Source: Bacillota bacterium (GTDB lineage: Bacteria > Bacillota > Bacilli > Bacillales_B > DSM-18226). From it: a DNA stretch of 24,901 nucleotides. The position numbers and the translations under genes were made by a program. The DNA lies in assembly GCA_030705665.1 (NCBI GenBank), contig JAUZQA010000007.1, forward strand, positions 1 to 24,901, written 5' to 3'. The notes beneath the pieces are model-generated. The model made no database searches. It saw only the letters and a list, made by a program, of their open reading frames with translations, and had not been told where the DNA came from. Below, in pieces: positions 8,058-15,452 of this stretch. Each line of letters begins with the position of its first letter. Within the stretch, counting starts at the first letter, position 1.

Positions 8058-8456
8058 ATAAAAGTGGTAAGAACCCCATAAATCGATGGTTTGAAGCTAG
8101 CGTGAGACTGTTTAATATCTTTGGATCATTTTTTAAATACAAAATGTAAAAACACTAATATTTATACATAATTTTTAAATTGTACTTATTCAACAAACGG
8201 GCCAGATAATTGAATAAACACTCAGCAGATATTTATGTCAATCCGCATAAAGATTGTGAAGGAATGTACTGAAAGTAACTGGCAGTTCAGCTCAAGAAGG
8301 AGAATTAACTTCGATTGAAGAAATTTTATTATGAGGTGAGACTAAAATCACGACTATGGTTTTCCAAGTCGTAGAAGTGTACTTCAAGTGGATACACGTG
8401 TATCGGAAGTGGTTAGTGAAGAGCATAAGGTTACTTTGAAAAGGAGATGAACAAAA

Positions 8457-8942
8457 ATGAGCGTGTATGACTATACAATAAAGAAAATCGACGGTCAGAC
8501 AGAGCCGTTGTCTCGTTACGAAGGAAAAGTCGTCCTTATCGTCAATACTGCGAGCAGGTGTGGCTTTACACCACAGTATAAGGGATTACAAGCGTTGTAT
8601 GACAAGTACCGCGATTTAGGATTGGAGATTCTAGGGTTTCCTTGTAATCAATTCGGTCATCAGGAACCAGGAACGAACGAGGAAATTCAGCAGTTTTGCG
8701 ATTTGAATTACAATGTGAGTTTTCCAATGTTTGCAAAAGTAGACGTAAATGGTGCGAATGCGGATCCACTTTATCAATACCTAAAAACGGAGGCCAAAGG
8801 CGCGTTAGGGTCACAGGCGGTCAAATGGAATTTTACGAAATTTTTAGTGGACCGAAAAGGGAACGTGGTAAAGCGTTTTGCTCCACAGACAGAACCGGAA
8901 AAACTGACAGCCGACATAGAAGAAGTGCTGAACCAGTGCTGA
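8457..8942 (+). CDS. Glutathione peroxidase-family thiol peroxidase (Cys type, BsaA-like)
   Basis: This enzyme reduces hydroperoxides. Bacillaceae members of the family generally use thioredoxin or bacillithiol rather than glutathione. The 161-aa protein has the peroxidatic cysteine at C35 ([12 protein letters not shown]), Gln65 in FPCNQFG, and W124/N125 in KWNFTKF, completing the Cys-Gln-Trp-Asn tetrad. The codon at the active site is TGT, so this is not a selenoprotein. The SD AAAGGAGATG lies upstream. It is monocistronic, with terminator hairpins downstream (8954-8989, 9053-9080). The neighbouring metal genes suggest a shared oxidative/metal stress context (inference). Confidence 0.95.
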   Translation: MSVYDYTIKKIDGQTEPLSRYEGKVVLIVNTASRCGFTPQYKGLQALYDKYRDLGLEILGFPCNQFGHQEPGTNEEIQQFCDLNYNVSFPMFAKVDVNGANADPLYQYLKTEAKGALGSQAVKWNFTKFLVDRKGNVVKRFAPQTEPEKLTADIEEVLNQC

Positions 8943-8953
8943 CAAACAATCGG

Positions 8954-8989
8954 GCGCAATTCTCTAATAAGAATTGTGCTCTTTCTTTA
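8954..8989 (+). terminator. Terminator of the glutathione peroxidase gene
   Basis: A 10-bp stem, GCGCAATTCT (8954-8963) with AGAATTGTGC (8970-8979, one G-U) and loop CTAATA, is followed by TCTTTCTTTA. It is built from a copy of the dispersed AATCGGGCGCAATT repeat. Confidence 0.8.
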
Positions 8990-9052
8990 GGTTAAGGGCC
9001 AGATTGTGAAGGTTGGCTCATAAACTAACGATTAAGTTAAGTAATCTTTCTG

Positions 9053-9080
9053 AGAATTGAGGCTTCTCAATTCTTTTTAT
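9053..9080 (+). terminator. Terminator upstream of cadC
   Basis: A perfect 9-bp stem, AGAATTGAG (9053-9061) with CTCAATTCT (9066-9074) and loop GCTT, is followed by TTTTA. It insulates the cad operon. Confidence 0.85.
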
Positions 9081-9096
9081 ATTTTCACTAAAGTGT

Positions 9097-9147
9097 TTGC
9101 TTGAATGTAAAATAGAAGTATAATATAATCAAGCCATTACTTGAATG
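9097..9147 (+). promoter_or_regulatory. cadCA promoter and likely CadC operator
   Basis: TTGCTT (9097-9102) and TATAAT (9119-9124) at 16 bp form the promoter. The octamer CTTGAATG occurs at 9100-9107, overlapping the -35, and again at 9140-9147, 40 bp downstream. TCAAG (9129-9133) and CTTGA (9140-9144) form an inverted repeat just after the -10. CadC/SmtB operators are AT-rich inverted repeats containing TTGAA, so this is the expected repressor site; the exact operator is inferred. Confidence 0.65.
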
Positions 9148-9159
9148 AAGGATGATAAA

Positions 9160-9525
9160 ATGAACAAAAAAGATACCTGCGAAATTTATTGTTTTGATGA
9201 AGAGAAGGTAAATCGTATTCAGGGTGATTTGCAAACTGTAGATATATCAGGCGTTGCTCAATTATTTAAGACGCTAGGTGATGAAAATAGGGCAAAAATT
9301 ACCTATGCATTATGCAAAGATGTTGAACTATGTGTTTGTGATATCGCAAATATTATAGGTAGTACGGTAGCAAATGCTTCCTTCCATTTACGAACTCTTC
9401 ATAAGCAAGGGATTGTGAAGTATAGAAAAGAAGGAAAGATGGCGTTTTATTCACTCGATGATGAACACATCAAACAGTTAGTTATCATTGCAATAGCCCA
9501 CATGAAGGAGAAAGTCAATGTCTGA
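9160..9525 (+). CDS. cadC: Cd/Pb/Zn-responsive ArsR/SmtB-family repressor CadC
   Basis: This winged-helix repressor leaves DNA on binding Cd2+, Pb2+ or Zn2+ and so induces cadA. From the ATG at 9160 the protein is 121 aa, close to S. aureus CadC (122). The four ligands of the alpha3N metal site fall at the same positions: C7, C11 (DTCEIYC), C58 and C60 (ELCVCD). The HTH lies around residues 58-90 (CDIANIIG, ANASFHLRTLHKQG). An upstream in-frame ATG at 9145 exists, but AAGGA at 9148-9152 is the SD for 9160. Its stop overlaps the cadA start by 8 bp (ATGTCTGA), so the two are translationally coupled. Confidence 0.94.
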   Translation: MNKKDTCEIYCFDEEKVNRIQGDLQTVDISGVAQLFKTLGDENRAKITYALCKDVELCVCDIANIIGSTVANASFHLRTLHKQGIVKYRKEGKMAFYSLDDEHIKQLVIIAIAHMKEKVNV

Positions 9526-11653
9526 ACTAAGAGCTAAAATGAACGAAACAGATACAAAAATATACCGTGTTCAAGGATTCACCTGAGCTGACTGTGCTAA
9601 AAAGTTCGAAACGAACGTAAAACACCTGGATGGTGTTTTGGATGCGCAAGTAAATTTTGGTGCTGCTAAAATAACGGTTGTTGGGAATACAACCATAGAG
9701 GAAATTGAAAAAGCAGGCGCTTTTGAAAACTTAAAATTACGGGCTGAAAATGAAAAAAAGGCAGAACGGGAGCTGTTCTGGAAACAAAAAGAAAATATCA
9801 AGGTCTATATTTCAGTCTTAATGCTTGTTATTAGCTGGTTTTTAGGAAAGCAATATGGAGAACAACATATTCTTTCGACAATCGGGTATGCTGCATCGAT
9901 CCTAATTGGTGGATATACTCTATTTATTAAGGGTTTGAAAAGTTTATCTCGATTGCAATTTGATATGAACATTTTAATGACAATTGCCATTTTAGGTGCT
10001 GCGGTTATTGGGCAATGGAGTGAAGGAGCAACAGTTGTCATCCTCTTCGCAATTAGTGAGATATTAGAGCGTTATTCAATGGATAAAGCCCGCCAATCGA
10101 TTGAATCCTTGCTGGATATTGCCCCAAAAGAAGCTTTAATTCGCCGTGGAAACGAAGAAATGACGATTATCGTTGAGGATATTCAAGTCGGCGATATTAT
10201 GATTGTAAAGCCCGGGCAAAAACTTGCGATGGATGGAATCGTCATCAAAGGTACATCTACCCTAAATCAAGCTGCTATTACAGGAGAGAGCGTTCCTGTG
10301 ACAAAGACTATCGACGATGAAGTTTATGCTGGCACATTGAACGAAGAAGGATTATTGGAAGTTAAAGTTACAAAACGAGTTGAAGATACGACTATAGCGA
10401 AAATTATTCACTTAGTTGAAGAAGCTCAGGCAGAACGGGCACCCTCACAAGCGTTCGTGGATAAATTTGCAAAATATTATACACCAGCAATTGTTCTCTT
10501 GGCTTTATTAATTGTTATCGTCCCTCCATTGTTTTTTGGAGGAGATTGGAACAAATGGATTTATGAAGGATTGGCTATGTTGGTGGTTGGCTGTCCATGT
10601 GCATTAGTCGTTTCAACTCCAGTTGCAGTCGTAACAGCGATTGGTAATGCAGCGAGAAATGGTGTTCTAATTAAAGGGGGCATTTACTTAGAGGAAACAG
10701 GAGCACTTAAAGTGATTGCTTTTGATAAAACAGGTACTCTTACCAAAGGTGTTCCGGCAGTAACAGACATCGTAACATATGGTGGCGATGAAAATGAATT
10801 ACTGAAGATTACAGCAGCGATTGAAAAAGGCTCACAACATCCACTTGCTTCAGCAATAATGACAAAAGCTGAAAAAACTGGATTGGACTTTAATAAAGTT
10901 TCAGTGGAAGAGTTTCAATCCATTACAGGTAAAGGTGTAAAAGCAAGAGTAAACGATGAATTGTATTATGTAGGAAGCCCAAATCTTTTTGAAGAATTGC
11001 ATCAAACAATTGAAAATGGCATTAAAGAAAATATCACACGCATGCAAACCGAAGGAAAAACAGTTATGGTTCTAGGAACAGACAAAAAAATCCTTTCGTT
11101 AATTGCAGTAGCTGATGAATTGAGAGAATCCTCAACAGAGGTTATCCGTAAACTTCATCAAGTTGGAATTGAAAAAACGGTGATGTTGACAGGTGATAAC
11201 CAACGTACAGCAGAAGCAATCGGAAAAGATGTTGGGGTTTCGGATATTAAAGCCGATTTGCTTCCAGAAGATAAACTTAATTTTATTAAGGAACTTCGAG
11301 CGAAACATCATAGTGTAGCGATGGTTGGAGATGGTGTGAATGATGCTCCAGCTCTTGCAGCCTCTACTGTCGGTGTGGCTATGGGTGGTGCCGGAACCGA
11401 TACGGCATTAGAAACGGCTGATATTGCCTTAATTTCCGATGATTTAAGAAAATTACCATATACCATTAAATTAAGTCGTAAGGCATTAGGGATTATAAAA
11501 CAAAATATTACCTTCTCATTAGTAATTAAGGCAGTGGCTCTATTATTAGTTATTCCAGGCTGGTTAACTTTATGGATAGCAATTTTTGCAGATATGGGAG
11601 CCACGTTGATAGTAACATTAAATAGTTTGCGCTTATTAAGGGTGAAAGAATAA
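9518..11653 (+). CDS. cadA: Cd/Zn/Pb-exporting P1B-type ATPase CadA with in-frame UGA at codon 23
   Basis: This P1B-2 ATPase exports divalent soft metals. The coding frame begins at ATG 9518 with AAGGAG at 9505-9510, overlaps cadC, and runs 712 codons. It is interrupted only by TGA at 9584-9586, where the N-terminal HMA domain should have the first Cys of its CxxC site ([15 protein letters not shown]; family GFTCxxCA). All else looks intact: TGES (about 255-258), transmembrane CPC (359-361), phosphorylated Asp403 in DKTGTLT, the HP locus at 441, and GDGVNDAP near the C-terminus. Possible readings are a nonsense mutation, a sequencing error, or selenocysteine. Reinitiation at TTG 9638 would give a 671-aa pump lacking most of the HMA domain; that start lacks a good SD. 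The HMA domain is known to be partly dispensable in ZntA/CadA-type pumps, so residual function is possible. Confidence 0.9.
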
Positions 11654-11665
11654 ATATAATGCTAC

Positions 11666-11700
11666 AAAAAAAGGGATAACGTTTTGTTATCCCTTTTTTT
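11666..11700 (+). terminator. Bidirectional terminator after cadA
   Basis: A perfect 15-bp stem (seven A, GGGATAAC at 11666-11680, with GTTATCCC and seven T at 11686-11700) encloses loop GTTTT. The A-tract/T-tract design works in both directions. Confidence 0.92.
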
Positions 11701-11799
11701 GGGATCTTTGAGTTACACACACCAAAAGTTTCATATTTCCGTAAAGATTTCTTTAACAAAACACTATTTTAATATGTTATTATTTTAAACGCGAGTAAA

Positions 11800-11814
11800 T
11801 GATAATGATTATCA
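11800..11814. promoter_or_regulatory. Fur box upstream of feoAB
   Basis: TGATAAT-G-ATTATCA is a perfect 7-1-7 inverted repeat matching the Bacillus Fur box. It lies about 60 bp upstream of feoA, so iron-replete repression by Fur is strongly predicted. The promoter elements themselves are ambiguous (TTAACA at 11753-11758 and TA-rich sequence around 11773-11783). Confidence 0.93.
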
Positions 11815-11872
11815 GTACCATACATATTGATTACTAACTAAGATATTACTTTCTAAATAAGGTGTGAAAAAA

Positions 11873-12100
11873 ATGAAATTAACAGAGGTTAAACATGGTG
11901 ATACTTGTCGTATTGTTAATTTATCGGGATTAAGTAAGTTGGTTCAGAAGCGTCTTATAGATTTAGGTGTAATTGAAGGGGTTGAAATATGCTGTAAGAA
12001 TGCGATGCCGTTCGGTGGTCCATACATGCTTGAAGTTTGTGGGCAATGTCTCAGCCTAAGAAAAAGAGATGTTATGCGTATCGAAGTGGAGGGAGCATGA
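11873..12100 (+). CDS. feoA: Ferrous iron transport protein FeoA
   Basis: FeoA is a small SH3-like cytoplasmic protein that supports FeoB-dependent Fe2+ uptake. The 75-aa product has the family pattern G-D-x-C-R-I near the N-terminus, a KRLIDLG-x-x-G-V central segment and a C-terminal LRKRDVMRI-type strand. ATG 11873 is chosen over the in-frame GTG at 11864, because AAGGTG (11859-11864) then serves as SD and the N-terminus MKLTEV is family-like. feoB begins one base after its stop region (12102), so the pair is coupled. A Fur box lies upstream. Confidence 0.92.
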   Translation: MKLTEVKHGDTCRIVNLSGLSKLVQKRLIDLGVIEGVEICCKNAMPFGGPYMLEVCGQCLSLRKRDVMRIEVEGA

Positions 12101-12101
12101 G

Positions 12102-14114
12102 ATGGCAACCCTAGAAATTGCTTTATTCGGTAATCCTAACACAGGAAAAACTTCTCTTTTTAATATGTTAACAGGTTCATATGAATATGTTGGAAATTGG
12201 AGTGGTGTTACTGTTGAGAAAAAGGTAGGGGAATTAAAGAATAAGAAAGATATTCTGATTGATTTACCGGGTATATATTCACTGAATCCTCTATCTAAGG
12301 ATGAAGCAGTGGCGACAGAATACTTACTAAATGAATCATTCCAAGCCATATTGAATATTGTTGACGCATCACAATTACGGAGAAACCTACACCTAACCAT
12401 TCAATTGCTGGAATTTGGTGTCCCTATGGTTCTTGGACTAAATATGGTAGATGTAGCCCAATCTCAAGGAATTAATATTGATATCATGAAGCTTTCGAAA
12501 TGTCTAGGTTTACCGGTACAATCTATTGTGGCGAGAACCGGAAAAGGATGCCGTGAAATAGGAGATTGCATCGTTAACCCTAAAATCGAACCATCAAAAC
12601 TAAAAATTGATTATGGTCCTGAGGTTGAAAAATCAATCCAAGAGATTATAAAATTGACTCCTGCTGAAATTGGAATAAATCGCCGTTGGCTAGCCATTCA
12701 ATTAATAGAAGGGAACTCTGTTGTTACAAAAAAGTTGGCTGAATCTATTAAGGAACAACAAATGGAACAACTCCTAGAAAATCTTGAATTAATAATTCAA
12801 GAAAAGTATGGAGAAAAATCACTTCAACATTATATATATAAGAAACGTCAGTCTTTTATTAATTCCATTATTGAGGATTGCGTAACTGCACAGAGTAAAA
12901 GCCACAAAACTTTAACAGAATATCTTGATGCTATTGTCACCAATCGATATTTAGGACTAATTATTTTTCTGGGTTTTATGTTTCTAATATTTAAGCTTAC
13001 ATTTGATTGGCTTGGGACACCAATTTCAGGGTTACTGGACAAATTTTTTAATGGACCTCTAACGACCTGGGTTGAAAGTGGATTAACAGCAGTAGGCGCA
13101 TCATCGTTCATTCATGATGTCATTATTCAAGGAATTATTGGTGGTGTTGGTGGGGTACTCGTTTTTGTTCCACAGATATTTATTTTGTTTTTCTTTATTT
13201 CTTTACTTGAAGACTCCGGTTATATGGCTAGGATTGCAATGGTTATGGATAGAATTATGCAACTAGTCGGTTTAAACGGAAAGGCATTCATTCCATTAAT
13301 TATTGGTTTTGGCTGTAACGTACCAGGCATAATGAGTGCCCGAACAATCGAACAGCCTAAAGAAAGACTTCTTACTATATTATTGAGTCCATTAATGTCT
13401 TGCTCAGCACGATTGACTGTATATAGTTTGTTTGTTGCAACATTCTTTAAGAGTCATCAAGCCATTATAGTCTTGTCATTTTATGTTCTTGGTATTGTAG
13501 TTGCCATCCTTTTAGCTAAGGTTTTTTCTTTCTTTCTTAAAAGTGAAGAATCAATTTTTGTTGTCGAATTACCACCATATCGTATTCCTCAATTTAGAAC
13601 ACTAATGAGGAGTACGTGGGAAAAAGGGAAGGGATTTGTAAAGAAGGCTGGTACTTTTATACTTGGTGGAACGATTGCAATTTGGCTTCTGTCTTATGTA
13701 GGACCAAGTGGAGTTAATGTACCTGCTGACCACAGCATCTTATCCATTGCTTGTCGATGGATTGCACCTATTTTTACACCTCTGGGCTTTGGAACTTGGC
13801 AAGCCGTTTCTAGTCTCATTACAGGGTTTCTTGCAAAAGAAATTGTTGTATCATCGATGAATGTAATTTATTTCGTACCAAACGGTGGAAGTTTACAACA
13901 AGTTATTTCTCATGTTTTTACGCCATTATCAGCATATAGCTTTATGACATTTATCTTAATATATGTACCGTGTTTGGCGACAGTAGCGACGATACAAAAA
14001 GAGACAGGTTCAAAGAAATGGATGTATTTCTCGATATCATATGGATTAGTTGTTGCTTATATTCTTTCTTTTATTGTGTTTCAAGGTGGACGATTACTAG
14101 GAATCGGTGTATAG
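12102..14114 (+). CDS. feoB: Ferrous iron transporter FeoB
   Basis: FeoB is the membrane Fe2+ permease with an N-terminal G-protein domain. The 670-aa product has G1 GNPNTGKTS (10-18), G3 DLPG, G4 NMVD and a G5-like VARTGKG, followed by the helical regulatory domain. From about residue 290 it is a polytopic membrane domain containing the two conserved Cys gate motifs GFGCNVPG and LSPLMSCSARLTVY. ATG 12102 is chosen because GGAGGGA (12088-12094) is at about 7 nt; an upstream in-frame ATG at 12069 lies inside feoA. Fur-controlled together with feoA. It is complete and ends at a clear terminator. Confidence 0.96.
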   Translation: MATLEIALFGNPNTGKTSLFNMLTGSYEYVGNWSGVTVEKKVGELKNKKDILIDLPGIYSLNPLSKDEAVATEYLLNESFQAILNIVDASQLRRNLHLTIQLLEFGVPMVLGLNMVDVAQSQGINIDIMKLSKCLGLPVQSIVARTGKGCREIGDCIVNPKIEPSKLKIDYGPEVEKSIQEIIKLTPAEIGINRRWLAIQLIEGNSVVTKKLAESIKEQQMEQLLENLELIIQEKYGEKSLQHYIYKKRQSFINSIIEDCVTAQSKSHKTLTEYLDAIVTNRYLGLIIFLGFMFLIFKLTFDWLGTPISGLLDKFFNGPLTTWVESGLTAVGASSFIHDVIIQGIIGGVGGVLVFVPQIFILFFFISLLEDSGYMARIAMVMDRIMQLVGLNGKAFIPLIIGFGCNVPGIMSARTIEQPKERLLTILLSPLMSCSARLTVYSLFVATFFKSHQAIIVLSFYVLGIVVAILLAKVFSFFLKSEESIFVVELPPYRIPQFRTLMRSTWEKGKGFVKKAGTFILGGTIAIWLLSYVGPSGVNVPADHSILSIACRWIAPIFTPLGFGTWQAVSSLITGFLAKEIVVSSMNVIYFVPNGGSLQQVISHVFTPLSAYSFMTFILIYVPCLATVATIQKETGSKKWMYFSISYGLVVAYILSFIVFQGGRLLGIGV

Positions 14115-14160
14115 AAAAAGAGTTCTTTTTCAACTTAGTTGGAACAAATCTTGAAGAATT

Positions 14161-14186
14161 GGGTTGCAGAAGGCAACCCTTTTTTA
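14161..14186 (+). terminator. Terminator of feoAB
   Basis: GGGTTGC (14161-14167) pairs with GCAACCC (14173-14179), loop AGAAG, followed by TTTTTT. Confidence 0.88.
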
Positions 14187-14222
14187 TTGCGAAAGCAAAG
14201 TTTACTTGAGTATTATTCGATG

Positions 14223-14360
14223 AACGGGCGCTATTCCAGTGCAAGGGATTTTGTCCTTTAAAGTTATCATCTTTGACAAGAGTACTGCACATTTCGAGGA
14301 TAATATGCAGCAGCTTATTCCAGAATCGGGCGCAATTCCGAAACAAGAATTGGTATTCTA
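14223..14360. repeat. Two copies of the dispersed GGGCGC intergenic repeat
   Basis: GAACGGGCGCTATTCC lies at about 14223 and AATCGGGCGCAATTCC at about 14324. The second can fold as CAATTC with GAATTG. They belong to a family also seen at 8194, 8945, 8993, 14661, 14747 and 16794. They form the leader region of the small membrane protein gene at 14404. Confidence 0.6.
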
Positions 14361-14403
14361 TTTAGTATAGAAATGAAACGGTATTTGATGGAGGAAAAAA
14401 GTG

Positions 14404-14604
14404 ATGAAGAAATTTTTATCTAATAATATACATTGGATATTATTGATCTTTGTAGTGATTAATTTGATTATTAGTTTTACTAACTATACATATTCAAAAC
14501 AAGATATTATAGCGATATTTTTTGGAATAGCTGGATTATTAGGGGTTACGTATCTTGCTTTTCATATAGAGGCTCAGAAAAGAAGAAAAAAAGAAGAAAA
14601 GTGA
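14404..14604 (+). CDS. Small two-helix membrane protein of unknown function
   Basis: I do not recognise this 66-aa protein. It has a short basic N-terminus (MKKFLSNN), two hydrophobic helices (about residues 10-27 and 37-55) joined by a polar NYTYSKQD loop, and a very basic C-terminal tail (QKRRKKEEK), consistent with a small inner-membrane protein with both ends in the cytoplasm. GGAGG (14390-14394) fits either GTG 14401 or ATG 14404; the ATG is chosen. It stands alone after the feoAB terminator. Composition and SD suggest a real gene. Confidence 0.65.
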   Translation: MKKFLSNNIHWILLIFVVINLIISFTNYTYSKQDIIAIFFGIAGLLGVTYLAFHIEAQKRRKKEEK

Positions 14605-14774
14605 TATTCCATCATGTACAGGTTTGAACTTTATATAAAATATAAGAATAGGTGATTCTTCAACAATCGGGCGCGATTATCGAAAAATGATCGCGTATAT
14701 TCATGTTAAGGGCGCACTTCTTAAGTGAGAAGGCGTCTTCTTCTATTGGGCCAGATTATTGAGGATTTAATTTA

Positions 14775-15014
14775 GCATTAATAGTGGGGACCGTTTTTTA
14801 TAAAGCAGTAGAGAAGAGATTGAAAATTTTGGGCGGTAACATTCCAGAATGTAAGTACGGGAAAAGCATTCTTACTAACATTCTGTACATGTCGCTTCGC
14901 ATTAAATGGAGTAGGATTACGGCTGTGCCGTCAAGCTGTACCAGCTTGAAAACCTTAAAAGCTTAAAAACCTAAAAGATCAAAAGCCGTTACTTCATGAA
15001 GGAATGGCTTTTTT
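14775..15014 (+). ncRNA. Candidate structured RNA ending in a terminator
   Basis: Successive hairpins are visible: AGAATGT/ACATTCT near 14846-14886, ACGGC/GCCGT near 14920, CAAGCTG-TAC-CAGCTTG (about 14932-14948) and a long final hairpin starting AAAAGCCG at 14981 and closing with GGCTTTT, followed by T. The last has the form of a rho-independent terminator. No protein gene precedes it within 170 bp, so a free-standing small RNA is possible. I do not recognise the family. Confidence 0.3.
14981..15014 (+). terminator. Terminator hairpin in the doxX upstream region
   Basis: AAAAGCCGTT pairs with AATGGCTTTT (one G-U), with a further inner CTTC/GAAG stem, followed by TTTT. Its transcript would come from the hairpin-rich segment at 14775-14980. 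Confidence 0.75.
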
Positions 15015-15206
15015 AGAATCGCTGGTAAAAAGAAAATTGAAAAGCAATAGTCCTGAATAAGTATGACTGTTAGCCATTTTATTTATAAATACCTTTCATC
15101 TCTAAACATATATTTTCTGTTTTTCTTATCATATACACTATGAAAAACTAATAAAGTCAATGAATGTTCAATATCCTTTGAACACTATGTGAACAATTTT
15201 ATAAAA

Positions 15207-15237
15207 TACTCTTAATTCGAGATAAATTAATTATACT
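15207..15237 (+). promoter_or_regulatory. MhqR-like operator and promoter, upstream copy
   Basis: TACTCTTAATTCGAGATA (15207-15224) has a right half (AATTCGAGAT) like the operator described for the MarR-type quinone sensor MhqR of B. subtilis. Its regulon includes mhqP, a DoxX protein. TATACT (15232-15237) is the -10 and the operator overlaps the -35 position. This copy precedes the truncated doxX. Confidence 0.45.
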
Positions 15238-15288
15238 AATACCGTAATTAAATTGAAAATATTATTTTTTGGAAAAGGAGTCTTTTGT

Positions 15289-15345
15289 ATGCTTAATGAG
15301 TTTCTAAGAGAGACGAAACAGCTTCCTACCTTCAGTATCTTTTGA
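15289..15345 (+). pseudogene. Truncated doxX paralogue (18 codons)
   Basis: The ATG at 15289 with SD AAAAGGAG opens a frame whose start (M-L-N-E-F-L-R-E-T-K) aligns with the intact DoxX (M-F-N-K-F-L-R-E-N-K) and then stops at TGA 15343-15345, at the junction with the second promoter copy. The remaining roughly 150 codons are missing. It is best read as the stub of a former tandem doxX paralogue left by deletion. It could still act as a short leader peptide, for which there is no direct evidence. Confidence 0.7.
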
Positions 15346-15370
15346 ATACTAGGCGATTAATTTTATAAAA

Positions 15371-15401
15371 TACTCTTAATTCGAGATAAGTTAATTATAC
15401 T
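15371..15401 (+). promoter_or_regulatory. MhqR-like operator and promoter of doxX
   Basis: This is the second copy of TACTCTTAATTCGAGATA (15371-15388) with -10 TATACT at 15396-15401. The operator is fully conserved between the two diverged copies while flanking bases differ, which supports function. Confidence 0.5.
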
Positions 15402-15452
15402 AAAACTGTAATTAAATCCAAAATAATTTTTTTAAAAAAAGGAGTCTTTTGT

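Larger units (their letters stand above)
7627..8456. other. Gene-poor stretch between XRE gene and glutathione peroxidase
   Basis: I see no convincing gene here. In order it holds a terminator (7720-7750), a four-unit 20-bp repeat array (7784-7863), a second terminator-like hairpin (7993-8038), a 12-bp palindrome (8046-8057), a hairpin with the dispersed GGGCCAGAT motif (8186-8217), and short frames without start codons near 8290-8450. One of these (about 8342-8449) reads openly into the GPx SD region and may be a gene remnant, but I cannot identify it. Confidence 0.6.
14605..15170. other. Hairpin-rich gene-poor stretch
   Basis: No convincing protein gene is seen. The stretch holds two dispersed-repeat copies (14661 and 14747) with a CGCGATTAT/ATGATCGCG hairpin (14672-14695), an imperfect hairpin at 14711-14736, a candidate structured RNA (14775-15014) and about 150 bp of AT-rich sequence before the doxX duplication. 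An open frame at 14784-14966 follows the structured segment and is not supported by an SD. Confidence 0.55.

Noticed and set aside
8457..8942. Glutathione peroxidase as a selenoprotein
   Set aside because: The active-site codon is TGT (Cys35), so it is the ordinary cysteine form.
9638..11653. CadA starting at TTG 9638 as the natural gene start
   Set aside because: The frame continues upstream to ATG 9518 with a good SD, overlap with cadC and clear HMA homology, interrupted only by TGA 9584. The TTG has no good SD.
13970..14209. Plus-strand frame at the end of feoB
   Set aside because: It overlaps the conserved C-terminus of FeoB in another frame and runs through the feoAB terminator.
14784..14966. 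60-aa open frame in the hairpin-rich region
   Set aside because: It lacks an SD and a good start (GTG), coincides with strong hairpins, and has no recognisable protein features.
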